A DNA stretch of 64,000 nt from Gemmatimonadaceae bacterium. Lineage in GTDB: Bacteria; Gemmatimonadota; Gemmatimonadetes; Gemmatimonadales; Gemmatimonadaceae. A model generated the notes under the pieces. The model saw only the letters and a program-made list of their open reading frames with translations, made no database searches and was not told where the DNA came from. Each line of letters opens with the position of its first letter. The first letter of the stretch is position 1. The position numbers were made by a program, and so were the translations under genes. Location of the stretch: the NCBI GenBank assembly GCA_025931335.1, contig JAICNG010000002.1, forward strand, positions 1-64,000, written 5' to 3'. Below, one piece after another: positions 34,476-43,003 of the stretch.

Positions 34476-35243
34476 ATGCGAGTCGCATTCGGTATCGTGC
34501 TCGCGCTCACGGCGTTTGGCTGTGGCGGGGACAATGGCGGCGCGTCGGATCAGCCTGCCGCCGGTCAGGAAGGGGGCGGCGCCATCGCGCCCGCGGGCGG
34601 TGGCACGATCACCGGCACGGTGTCGTTCACCGGTACTCCTCCCGCGAATCCCACGATCGACATGAGCGAAGAGCCCGCCTGCGCCCAGAAGCACGCCGGC
34701 GGCGCGAGGGATCCGCAGGTCGTCGTCAACGACGGCAAGCTCGCGAACGTGTTCGTCTTCGTCAAAAGCGGCCTGCCTGCGGGGCAGACCTATCCCGTTC
34801 CGTCGAGCGCTGCGATGCTCGATCAGGATGGGTGCCTCTACGAGCCGCGCAACTTCGGCGTCATGGTCGGGCAGCAGCTCGAGATCAAGAACAGCGATCC
34901 GGTGCTGCACAACATCAAGGCGGTGCCGACGAAGAACCGCGGCTTCAACATCAGTCAGCCCACCGAGGGAATGACGACGCGGCGCACCTTCAACACGGAA
35001 GAGATCGGCGTTCCGCTCGAGTGCAACGTGCACGGGTGGATGAAGGCCTCGGTGACCGTGCTCAATCATCCGTTCTTCGCCTCGACGGGCAACGATGGCA
35101 CGTTCACCATTCGGGGCCTGCCGGCGGGCACGTACGAGATCGAGGCCAGACACGAAAAGCTCGGAACGCGCACGCAATCGGTGACGGTACCGCAAGACGG
35201 GACGGCGACGGCCGATATCACCTTCGGCGCCGCGGCGTCCTGA
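34476..35243 (+). CDS. Cupredoxin-like/carboxypeptidase-regulatory-like lipoprotein
   Basis: A 255-residue lipoprotein (lipobox in ALTAFGCGGD) with a Gly-rich linker. The middle part (residues about 45-190) has a cupredoxin-like plan with NSDPVLHNIKAV and CNVHGWMKASV, giving His, Cys, His and Met candidates for a copper site. The last 60 residues form a carboxypeptidase-regulatory-like beta domain (DGTFTIRGLPAGTYEIEARHEKLG). A role as copper or electron carrier near the oxidase is plausible from position between the cytochromes and coxB. I cannot confirm metal binding. It starts 3 bases after the previous stop. Confidence 0.7.
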   Translation: MRVAFGIVLALTAFGCGGDNGGASDQPAAGQEGGGAIAPAGGGTITGTVSFTGTPPANPTIDMSEEPACAQKHAGGARDPQVVVNDGKLANVFVFVKSGLPAGQTYPVPSSAAMLDQDGCLYEPRNFGVMVGQQLEIKNSDPVLHNIKAVPTKNRGFNISQPTEGMTTRRTFNTEEIGVPLECNVHGWMKASVTVLNHPFFASTGNDGTFTIRGLPAGTYEIEARHEKLGTRTQSVTVPQDGTATADITFGAAAS

Positions 35244-35255
35244 GGAGGCCGCGCC

Positions 35256-35951
35256 ATGAGCTGGCTCCTTCCGCCGCACGCGTCCTCGTATGCGGCCGAC
35301 ATCGATTGGCTGTACTACTTGATCCTGATCATCACCGGCATCGCGTTCCTCGTGGTGCAGATCGGGCTGGTGTGGTTCATCATCAAGTACCGCGCGCGGC
35401 CTAACGGCAAAGCCCTCTACACCCACGGCTTTGCCAAGGCGGAGTGGATCTGGACCAGCGTGACGGCAGTGGTCGTCGTTGTCATTGGTCTGCTCAGCGC
35501 CGGCGTGTGGGACCGCATCAAGGGGCGTGACAGCATTCCTCCGGGCGCGATCCCGATCGGGATCCATGGCAAGCAGTTCGAGTGGCACATCAGCTACCCC
35601 GGCGCGGACGGGCAGCTCGGCACTGGCGACGACCTCTCGATCCGAAACCAGTTGCATCTCCCGCTGAACAAGCCGGTGGTGGCAACGCTGACGTCCGAAG
35701 ATGCGATCCACTCGTTCTTCATCCCTGCGTTCCGCATCAAGCAGGACGCAGTGCCCGGGATGACCATCCGCGTCTGGTTCCAGCCGACGGACACCGGGAC
35801 GTTCGAGCTCGCCTGCGCGGAGCTGTGCGGGCTCGGACATTATCGCATGCGCGCGGTCGTCACCGTGCATGCCGAGGCCGAGTATCAGCGCTGGCTCGAC
35901 GAGCGCGGCCGTGCAGCGGCTGCCTCGCCCACGGCGCTCCTCCAACGGTAG
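35256..35951 (+). CDS. coxB: Cytochrome c oxidase subunit II (first oxidase)
   Basis: A 231-residue subunit with two N-terminal membrane helices and a periplasmic CuA domain. The CuA ligands are visible in the motif CAELCGLGHYRM plus the earlier His in DAIHSFFIPAF. No fused cytochrome c is present, unlike the second oxidase. It takes electrons from cytochrome c and passes them to subunit I. It opens the first cox operon (II-I-III-IV-ctaB), with GGAGG before the ATG. Confidence 0.95.
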   Translation: MSWLLPPHASSYAADIDWLYYLILIITGIAFLVVQIGLVWFIIKYRARPNGKALYTHGFAKAEWIWTSVTAVVVVVIGLLSAGVWDRIKGRDSIPPGAIPIGIHGKQFEWHISYPGADGQLGTGDDLSIRNQLHLPLNKPVVATLTSEDAIHSFFIPAFRIKQDAVPGMTIRVWFQPTDTGTFELACAELCGLGHYRMRAVVTVHAEAEYQRWLDERGRAAAASPTALLQR

Positions 35952-35961
35952 AGGGTACCTC

Positions 35962-37737
35962 ATGGCGTCGACGGCAGCTGTCGTCCACGAGCCCGCGCTG
36001 GAGCACGCGCACGCGGACGACCGTCCTTTCATTCGCAAGTACATCTTCTCCACCGATCACAAGATCATCGGGATCCAGTTTCTGCTGATGAGCTTGTTCT
36101 TCCTGCTCATCGGCGGGATGCTGGCGATGGTGATACGGTGGCAGCTCGGGTTCCCCGGCAGGGCAATGCCGGGCGGCGGTGTGCTCCCCGAGACGATGGC
36201 GCCCGGGGGCATCGTCCTTCCCGAGTTCTACAACTCGCTCGTCACCATGCACGGCACGTTCATGGTGTTCTTCGCGATCATGCCGCTCCTGGTGGGCGTG
36301 TTCGGGAACTACCTCATCCCGCTCAAGATCGGCGCGCCGGACATGGCGTTTCCGCGGATCAACATGGCGTCGTTCTGGATCGCCGTGCCCGCCGGGCTCA
36401 TCATGCTCGCCGGTTTCTTCGTGGAAGGCGGCCACGCGGCCGCCGGGTGGACGGGCTACGCGCCGCTCAGCGCCAACCCGGAGCTGACGGGAGTGAGTCT
36501 GGGGCAACAGCTCTGGTGCGTGAGTCTCATCATTCTGGGCCTCTCGTCGATCATGGGGTCGTTCAACTACATCACGACCATCATCAACATGCGCGCGCCG
36601 GGGATGATCTGGTTCCGGCTGCCGCTCAGCATCTGGGCGCTCTTCATCACGGCGATTCTGGTGCTGCTGGCCATGCCGATCCTGTCGGGCGCGCTGATCA
36701 TGCTGCTGTTCGACCAGACCCTCGGCACGCATTTCTTCCTGCCAGCTCAAGGCGGGCAGCCGTTGCTCTGGCAGCACCTGTTCTGGTTCTTTGGGCACCC
36801 GGAGGTCTACATCCTCATCCTGCCGGCGATGGGAATGGTGTCGGACATCATCGCCAATGGGTCACGGAAGCCAATCTTCGGCTACACGTCGATGGTGCTC
36901 GCCATCATCGCGATCGGTGCACTGGGATGGGGCGTCTGGGGTCATCACATGTTCATGAGCGGCATGAATCCGACGCTCGGCACCGGATTCATGATCTCGA
37001 CGCTGCTCATCTCGGTCCCGTCGGCGATCAAGACGTTCAACTGGATGGGCACCATGTGGGGTGGCAACATCCGGTTCCACGTGCCGATGCTGCACGCCGT
37101 CGCGTTCGTCTCGATGTTCGTCATCGGCGGGCTCAGCGGCGTGTTCATGGCCACGACGCCGGTCGACATCTACATCCACGACACGTACTTCATCGTGGCG
37201 CACCTGCACTACGTGCTCTTCGGCGGGAGTCTCTTCGCGATCTTCGCCGCGGTCACCTTCTGGTATCCCAAGATGTTCGGCCGCCTCATGAACCCGTTGT
37301 GGGGGAAGGTGCACTTCTGGCTCACGTTCATCTTCTTCAACGCCGTGTTCTTCCCGATGCACGGGCTAGGCGCGCAGGGTCACATGCGCCGCATCTACGA
37401 CCCGACGGAGTACGAGTTCCTGGCTCCTCTCCAGGGAGTGAACCGGATGATCACGATCAGCGCGTTCCTGCTCTTCACCGCGCAGATCATCTTCCTCGTA
37501 AACTTCATCGCAGGCTGGTTCAAGGGCGCGAAGGCGGGACCGAACCCGTGGCAGGACAACGGCCTCGAGTGGGCGACGCCGTCACCGCCGCCACACGGCA
37601 ATTTCCCGGTCACGCCGCACGTCTATCGCGGGCCGTACGAGTTCAGCTCGCCGCTCGCGGTCGACGACGATTATCTCCCGCAGTCTCGCAAGCTCGAAAC
37701 CGATCGCGAGCCGGCGGTCTTGCCGGCTGGCGACTGA
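35962..37737 (+). CDS. coxA: Cytochrome c oxidase subunit I (first oxidase)
   Basis: A 591-residue haem-copper oxidase subunit with twelve predicted helices. It contains the low-spin haem ligand region (TMHGTFMVFFAIMP), the CuB/cross-linked Tyr region with the A-type proton-channel glutamate (FFGHPEVYILILPAMG), WGHHMF, and the final histidine block (DTYFIVAHLHYVLFGG). It reduces O2 to water and pumps protons. ATG 35962 lies 10 bases after coxB; the ORF-track start inside coxB is rejected. Confidence 0.96.
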   Translation: MASTAAVVHEPALEHAHADDRPFIRKYIFSTDHKIIGIQFLLMSLFFLLIGGMLAMVIRWQLGFPGRAMPGGGVLPETMAPGGIVLPEFYNSLVTMHGTFMVFFAIMPLLVGVFGNYLIPLKIGAPDMAFPRINMASFWIAVPAGLIMLAGFFVEGGHAAAGWTGYAPLSANPELTGVSLGQQLWCVSLIILGLSSIMGSFNYITTIINMRAPGMIWFRLPLSIWALFITAILVLLAMPILSGALIMLLFDQTLGTHFFLPAQGGQPLLWQHLFWFFGHPEVYILILPAMGMVSDIIANGSRKPIFGYTSMVLAIIAIGALGWGVWGHHMFMSGMNPTLGTGFMISTLLISVPSAIKTFNWMGTMWGGNIRFHVPMLHAVAFVSMFVIGGLSGVFMATTPVDIYIHDTYFIVAHLHYVLFGGSLFAIFAAVTFWYPKMFGRLMNPLWGKVHFWLTFIFFNAVFFPMHGLGAQGHMRRIYDPTEYEFLAPLQGVNRMITISAFLLFTAQIIFLVNFIAGWFKGAKAGPNPWQDNGLEWATPSPPPHGNFPVTPHVYRGPYEFSSPLAVDDDYLPQSRKLETDREPAVLPAGD

Positions 37738-37740
37738 TGA

Positions 37741-37849
37741 AACCAGGAGTCAGGAGTCAGGGATCGGGGATCAGGGGGTGTCGGGTTGTGGGCTAGGGAA
37801 CGGCCGCCGCATCTCCTGCTACCCCTTCCCTGACTCCTGACTCCTGGTT
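37741..37849. repeat. Composite repeat element I with perfect 23-bp inverted arms
   Basis: The arms 37741-37763 and 37827-37849 are exact complements made of AGTCAGG units (AACCAGGAGTCAGGAGTCAG). The spacer holds GGAACGGCCGCCGC-type GC-rich sequence. It separates coxA from coxC inside the first oxidase operon, so it may attenuate or process the mRNA rather than fully terminate it. Confidence 0.8.
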
Positions 37850-37882
37850 CTGCGCAATCTGTTCACTACTAGAGGATTACAA

Positions 37883-38500
<618 letters not shown>

Positions 38501-38514
38501 GCCTCGGAGAGCGC

Positions 38515-38790
38515 ATGGAACAGGTCAAGCATTCGCATCCGAATTACATTGGGATCTGGGTGGCGCTGGCCGTCCTGACCGCTGTCGAGCTCGGCGTGGC
38601 GTTCCTGCCCTGGTCGAAGACGACGCTCATCCTCCTCCTTATCGGTCTCGCGCTCTGGAAGGCGCTCCTCGTTGCGCTCTACTTCATGCATCTGCGTTTC
38701 GAGCCAAACCGACTGCGGATCCTCGCCATCGCGCCGCTGCCGCTCGCGGTCATCCTCGTGACGGCGGTGATCACGGAGTATTTCTGGTAG
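38515..38790 (+). CDS. Cytochrome c oxidase subunit IV (first oxidase)
   Basis: A 91-residue protein with three helices: HPNYIGIWVALAVLTAVELGVAF, LILLLIGLALWKALLVALYFMHLRFE and a last hydrophobic helix. KALLVALYFMHL is typical of bacterial subunit IV (COX4 pro family). It lies 14 bases after coxC. The ORF-track version starting at 38062 is a shadow of coxC. Confidence 0.85.
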   Translation: MEQVKHSHPNYIGIWVALAVLTAVELGVAFLPWSKTTLILLLIGLALWKALLVALYFMHLRFEPNRLRILAIAPLPLAVILVTAVITEYFW

Positions 38791-38822
38791 CGATCGCGTT
38801 ACCGCGGGCTGCGCCCGCCGAT

Positions 38823-39677
38823 TTGCTCGCCCTCGCCAAGCCGCGCATCGTCATGTTGGTCCTCGTGACGATGGCGGCTGGCTACGCCATGGCACCGGTG
38901 CTGGGCGTGGTGTCGCCGGCGGCGTGGGTGCTCGGGCTCTTCCACGCGTTGGTCGGAACGGCGCTGGTGGCCGGCGGCACCAACGCGTTGAACCAGGTGG
39001 TCGAGCGCGACGTCGATGCGCTCATGGCACGTACCGCACGGCGACCACTGCCATCGGCTCGGCTCGAGGTGCGCGAGGCGACGGTGTTCGCGTGGCTCAT
39101 CGGCGCCTTGGGCGTGGTCTATCTGGCCGTCCTGGTAAGTGTGGTCACCGCCGTCCTCGCCGCGCTCACGCTGGCGTCGTACGTCTTCGTCTACACGCCG
39201 CTCAAGCGTCGCACGCCGCTGTCGACGCTGATCGGTGCCGTACCCGGCGCGCTGCCCATCGTCGGAGGGTGGACGGCGGCCGGCGGCGCCCTGGACACTC
39301 GCGCTTCCATTCTCTTCGCGATCCTGTTTCTCTGGCAGCTGCCGCACTTCCTCGCATTGAGCTGGATTTATCGCGACGACTACGCGCGCGCGGGGCTGCA
39401 GATGCTGAGCGTCGGGGATGCGGACGGCCGAATGACGTTCCGACAGGCCGCATTGCACGCGGCGGCATTGGTACCCGTCAGTCTTGCTCCGGCCGTCGTC
39501 GGTATGGGGGGCCCAGTGTATTTCATCGGCGCGGCGGCCTTGTCAGGCGGCTACTTCTGGGCGAGCGTGGCGGCGGCGCGGCGCCCGTCGCGCGATGGCG
39601 CGCGCCGTCTCTTCACCGCTTCGCTGGTCTATCTCCCCAGCATTCTCGCGCTGATGATCGCCGACCGGATCGCATGA
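38823..39677 (+). CDS. ctaB: Protohaem IX farnesyltransferase (haem O synthase)
   Basis: A 284-residue UbiA-family membrane enzyme that farnesylates haem b to haem o for haem-copper oxidases. It begins LALAKPRIVMLVLVTMAAGY. The Asp-rich substrate motif NQVVERDVDALMART and the second motif YRDDYARAGLQML are present, with LWQLPHFLALSWIYRDD being characteristic of CtaB. No ATG or GTG is in frame at a sensible place, so TTG 38823 is used; a Shine-Dalgarno is not evident. No ctaA (haem A synthase) is seen in the window. Confidence 0.93.
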   Translation: MLALAKPRIVMLVLVTMAAGYAMAPVLGVVSPAAWVLGLFHALVGTALVAGGTNALNQVVERDVDALMARTARRPLPSARLEVREATVFAWLIGALGVVYLAVLVSVVTAVLAALTLASYVFVYTPLKRRTPLSTLIGAVPGALPIVGGWTAAGGALDTRASILFAILFLWQLPHFLALSWIYRDDYARAGLQMLSVGDADGRMTFRQAALHAAALVPVSLAPAVVGMGGPVYFIGAAALSGGYFWASVAAARRPSRDGARRLFTASLVYLPSILALMIADRIA

Positions 39678-39862
39678 TCTTCTTTCATCGTTTTCTCATC
39701 GTGACCGCGATTCTCTTCTCGATCGGCTTTGCCGGATGGGCATTCGCCCAATTCAGAAGCGCCGGCGGGGCCACGCCACTCGTGATGGCGATCCTGTTCG
39801 CGGTGATCGCCGTGGCGCTGATCTACTACTTGAAGAATCTGAAGCGTTTTCTGCGCCGATGA
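39674..39862 (+). CDS. Small two-helix membrane protein in the cox operon
   Basis: A 62-residue protein with two hydrophobic helices (FLIVTAILFSIGFAGWAFAQF and LVMAILFAVIAVALIYYLKNL). The ATG overlaps the ctaB stop (ATGA), and its end overlaps the next small ORF, which supports real translation. No family is recognised. It could be an oxidase assembly or accessory peptide. Confidence 0.6.
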   Translation: MIFFHRFLIVTAILFSIGFAGWAFAQFRSAGGATPLVMAILFAVIAVALIYYLKNLKRFLRR

Positions 39863-39987
39863 ATCACGACGCTCTCGAGGTCGGAATGTTCTGGGCGGGC
39901 CTCTTGATGGCGCTCACGCCGATCGTGTTTGCCGGTGCGGTGCTCGGGGTGTGGTGGTATCAGCGCAGGCGCGCGAAGAGGGAGTAG
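39859..39987 (+). CDS. Very small single-helix membrane protein
   Basis: A 42-residue peptide with one helix (MFWAGLLMALTPIVFAGAVLGVWWYQ) and a basic tail (RRRAKRE). The ATG overlaps the previous stop by four bases. It resembles small CcoQ/CydX-like oxidase-associated peptides in size and topology only; no homology is claimed. Confidence 0.5.
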   Translation: MNHDALEVGMFWAGLLMALTPIVFAGAVLGVWWYQRRRAKRE

Positions 39988-39992
39988 CGGGC

Positions 39993-40793
39993 ATGAAGCA
40001 ACCGCCGCCGACCGCGGCCTCCATCCTAGTCACGAAGGAAGGCCCGCTGCTTTGGCTGACACTGAACCGGCCGGATCGACTCAACGCCGTGAGTCGGTCG
40101 CTGTACGAAGGGCTGAGCTCCGCAGTGCTCGCGGCGGAAAGTGATGCCGCAGTTCGCGCCGTGCTACTCACTGGTGCCGGCCACGCATTCTGCGCCGGCG
40201 CCGACCTGAAAGCGTACGCCGAAGAGCCGCCCTCCGACCACGAGAGACGCGCCTATGTTCGCGCCGCGCAACGGGCAAATCTCGTGCTGCAGCGCTGCTC
40301 CAGACCGGTCATCGCCGCTGTCAACGGTGCGGCGGTCGGCGCCGGTCTGGAGCTCGCCCTGTCGTGTGACTTCATCGTCGTTGCGCTCGACGCCAAACTG
40401 CGACTTCCGGAGATCGCGCTCGCAACGTTCTTCGGCGGCGGCATCACGTACACGCTTCCGCGTCGCGTGGGACTCGGCCGCGCGAAGGAATTGCTCCTCC
40501 TTGGGGACCTTTTCTCTGGGGCCGCCGCCGCCGAAATGGGGCTGGCGAACGCGGCAGTGCCGGCCGATCAGGTAGCCGGCGCCGCACGCGAGTTGGCGGC
40601 CCGCGCGGCCGACCAGGCGCCCATCTCCATGCGGCTGGCGAAGCGACTGTTGAGCCGCGCGCCGGAAATGTCGACGAACGCTGTGCTCCGCGCCGAGGCG
40701 CGGGCCCTCCTCACGTGCATGAGGACGAAGGATTGGGGCAAAGGAGTTGCGGCTCAGCGGAAGGGGCACGCGCCGCGCTATTCCGGTGAGTGA
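39993..40793 (+). CDS. Enoyl-CoA hydratase/isomerase family protein
   Basis: A 266-residue crotonase-fold enzyme. It shows the oxyanion-hole segments (GHAFCAGADLKAYAEE and NGAAVGAGLELALSCDFIV) and LPEIALATFFGGGITYTLPRRVG. The second catalytic glutamate position of classic hydratases is not clear in FFGGGITYTL, so isomerase or other crotonase chemistry is possible. ATG 39993 has GAGGGAG upstream. It overlaps the acyl-CoA synthetase gene, so a shared acyl-CoA catabolic step is likely. Confidence 0.85.
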   Translation: MKQPPPTAASILVTKEGPLLWLTLNRPDRLNAVSRSLYEGLSSAVLAAESDAAVRAVLLTGAGHAFCAGADLKAYAEEPPSDHERRAYVRAAQRANLVLQRCSRPVIAAVNGAAVGAGLELALSCDFIVVALDAKLRLPEIALATFFGGGITYTLPRRVGLGRAKELLLLGDLFSGAAAAEMGLANAAVPADQVAGAARELAARAADQAPISMRLAKRLLSRAPEMSTNAVLRAEARALLTCMRTKDWGKGVAAQRKGHAPRYSGE

Positions 40794-42990
40794 GTCGCCA
40801 GTGGCAGGTGCCCGTCGATCGGGGGCCAGCTCCCTTGCCGGGGCGCACCCGCTCGATTGCGTCCTCCGCCCGAAGTCAGTGGTCATCGTGGGTGCGTCGG
40901 CGGATCCGACGAAGCGCGGCAACCGCGCCGTGCGCGCGCTTCGCGACTCGGGCTTCCGCGGCCGCATCGTCCCCGTGCATCCCGGCGGCGGCGAACTCTT
41001 CGGGTTACCTGTCGCGCGCGGGGCAAGCGACCTCGCCGAACCGCCCGACCTGGTGCTCGTGTCTACACCGGCCGCCACTGTCCCTGCCGTGCTCGAGGAG
41101 TGGGGCTCGGCCGGCGCTCGAGCGGCGGTCGTGCTCGCTGCCGGGTTCGCGGAATCGGGCGATAGCGGGAGCGCGCTCGAGCGCGCGGTTCACGACGTCG
41201 CCGCGCGAACAGGGATGCGCGTCGTTGGTCCGAACACGTCAGGTATTCTGAACTTACCAATCGGACTGAACCTGATTGGGGTCGACGCGGTGGCACCTGG
41301 GTCACTGTCATTGCTGGTGCAGTCGGGAAACATCGCGCTCGCGCTCATCACGGAGGCCGCTCGCGCAGGGCTCGGCTTCAGTTGCGTGATCGGCCTCGGG
41401 AATGAAGCGGACGTGGCCTTTCATGAATGCCTCGACTTTCTCGCCGCCGATAAATACACGGGGGCGATCGTCATCCATGCAGAGGGCTTTCGCGATGGTG
41501 GCGCTTTTCTCGCCGCCGCACGGCGCGCCGCCGGCAAGCCCATCGTCATGATCAAAGGGGGCCGTACGACGCCAGGGTCTTCGGCCGCGCGATCGCATAC
41601 CGGTGCGATCTCCGGCTCGTATGCGGCGCTGCGCGCGGGACTCGCGCAAGCTGGAGTCATCGAGGCGCGCCGCACGGACGAGCTGCTGCCGGTCATCTCT
41701 ACACTCGTTGGGCAGCGCCCCGTGCTGGCGAGGGGCGGCATCGTCATCCTGTCGGATGGAGGCGGGCAGTCCACGATCGCGGTCGACAACCTTGCCGAGC
41801 GCAGTGTCCCTCTTGCGTCGCTTGGTCCGAGGACCCAACGCCGTTTGAGGGAGCTGCTCGGACCCGCGGCCGCGGTGACAAACCCGGTAGATCTGGCCGG
41901 TGCGGCCGACCGCGATCCTCTCGTCTTCGCACGCGCGCTCGAGCTCATCGCGTTCGATCAGGGGATCGCCGGCGTGCTCATCGTGGGACTGTTCGGTGGC
42001 TACGCCATCCGCTTCGCGCCGTCGCTCATCGACGCAGAGGTCGAGGCCGCGCGGCGGCTTCCGGAGATCGCGCGTCGGGCCGGCATCGCGCTCATCGTGC
42101 ACACCGTGTACGCGATGTCGGAATCGGAGCCGCTGCACGCCCTTCGGGAGGCGGGCATCCTCGCGCTGGGCTCGCTCGAAGTGGCATGCCGATGCGCTAG
42201 CGCCGTCGTGGAGCGGCAGGCAGTGGTCGAGCGCCTGCGATCGACTCCGAATGAGTGGCCGCCGGGATGCGGCTCGCTTCAAGGGACGGGGTCAGATCGC
42301 GGTGTGTTCGATGAAGCGCGACGCGAAGGGCGCAGCGCCCTGCTCGAGACCGAGGCGCGCGAGCTCGTTGCGTCGTTCGGCTTGTCGCTGGTTCCGGCGC
42401 GCCTCTGTCGTACCAGCGACGAGGCCGCTGCGGCGGCCTCGTCGATCGACCACGTGGCAGTGCGCGCCGTGTCGCCATCTGTGCCGCACAAGACGGAGGC
42501 GGGCGCCGTGACGTTGAACGTCGCGCACGCTGATGTTGCGCGCGCAACCGAGCGCGTCTTCGAGGCGGTGCGCACATGGTGCGCGCGCCGCGCCAGGAAC
42601 GCCGATATTCGTGGCGCTCTCATCTCGCCGATGCTCGCCCGACCGGTGGCCGAGTTGCTCGTCGGCATAGTTCGCGATCCGGACTTCGGACCGGTGATCA
42701 CCGTCGGCGCGGGGGGGACCACGGTGGAGCTGCAGCGTGATGTCGCTACACGCGTGCTTCCCATATCTCCTGCTGAGGTGCACGAGATGCTCCGCGAGCT
42801 GCGCATCGCGCCATTGTTCGCGGGGTACCGAGGCGCCCCCGGCGCAGACACGGGCGCGATCGAACATGCCGTGACGGCGCTGGCACGCTGCGCGCTCGCG
42901 TGCCCGGAGATCGCCGAGATCGAAGTGAACCCGCTGTTCGTCTACGAGGACCGCGCCGTCGCGATCGACGTGCGCGTCTTCCTCGCATAA
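40786..42990 (+). CDS. Acyl/acetyl-CoA synthetase (ADP-forming), fused alpha-beta type
   Basis: A 734-residue NDP-forming acyl-CoA synthetase, which converts acyl-CoA plus ADP and phosphate to acid plus ATP, or the reverse. The order is a CoA-binding Rossmann domain (SVVIVGASADPTKRGNRAV), a succinyl-CoA-ligase-like domain with the phospho-histidine near 271 (SHTGAISGSYAAL) and an ATP-grasp domain (from about 515; VPHKTEAGAVTLNV, GAGGTTVELQRDV, EIEVNPLFVY). GTG 40786 overlaps the hydratase stop region; GTG 40801 is also possible. The substrate is unknown. Confidence 0.88.
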   Translation: MSESPVAGARRSGASSLAGAHPLDCVLRPKSVVIVGASADPTKRGNRAVRALRDSGFRGRIVPVHPGGGELFGLPVARGASDLAEPPDLVLVSTPAATVPAVLEEWGSAGARAAVVLAAGFAESGDSGSALERAVHDVAARTGMRVVGPNTSGILNLPIGLNLIGVDAVAPGSLSLLVQSGNIALALITEAARAGLGFSCVIGLGNEADVAFHECLDFLAADKYTGAIVIHAEGFRDGGAFLAAARRAAGKPIVMIKGGRTTPGSSAARSHTGAISGSYAALRAGLAQAGVIEARRTDELLPVISTLVGQRPVLARGGIVILSDGGGQSTIAVDNLAERSVPLASLGPRTQRRLRELLGPAAAVTNPVDLAGAADRDPLVFARALELIAFDQGIAGVLIVGLFGGYAIRFAPSLIDAEVEAARRLPEIARRAGIALIVHTVYAMSESEPLHALREAGILALGSLEVACRCASAVVERQAVVERLRSTPNEWPPGCGSLQGTGSDRGVFDEARREGRSALLETEARELVASFGLSLVPARLCRTSDEAAAAASSIDHVAVRAVSPSVPHKTEAGAVTLNVAHADVARATERVFEAVRTWCARRARNADIRGALISPMLARPVAELLVGIVRDPDFGPVITVGAGGTTVELQRDVATRVLPISPAEVHEMLRELRIAPLFAGYRGAPGADTGAIEHAVTALARCALACPEIAEIEVNPLFVYEDRAVAIDVRVFLA

Positions 42991-43003
42991 GCGAGGTGCA
43001 CGC

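Noticed and set aside
36138-37796. 552-residue + strand ORF overlapping coxA
   Set aside because: An out-of-frame shadow of coxA with His/Arg-rich composition and no membrane helices.
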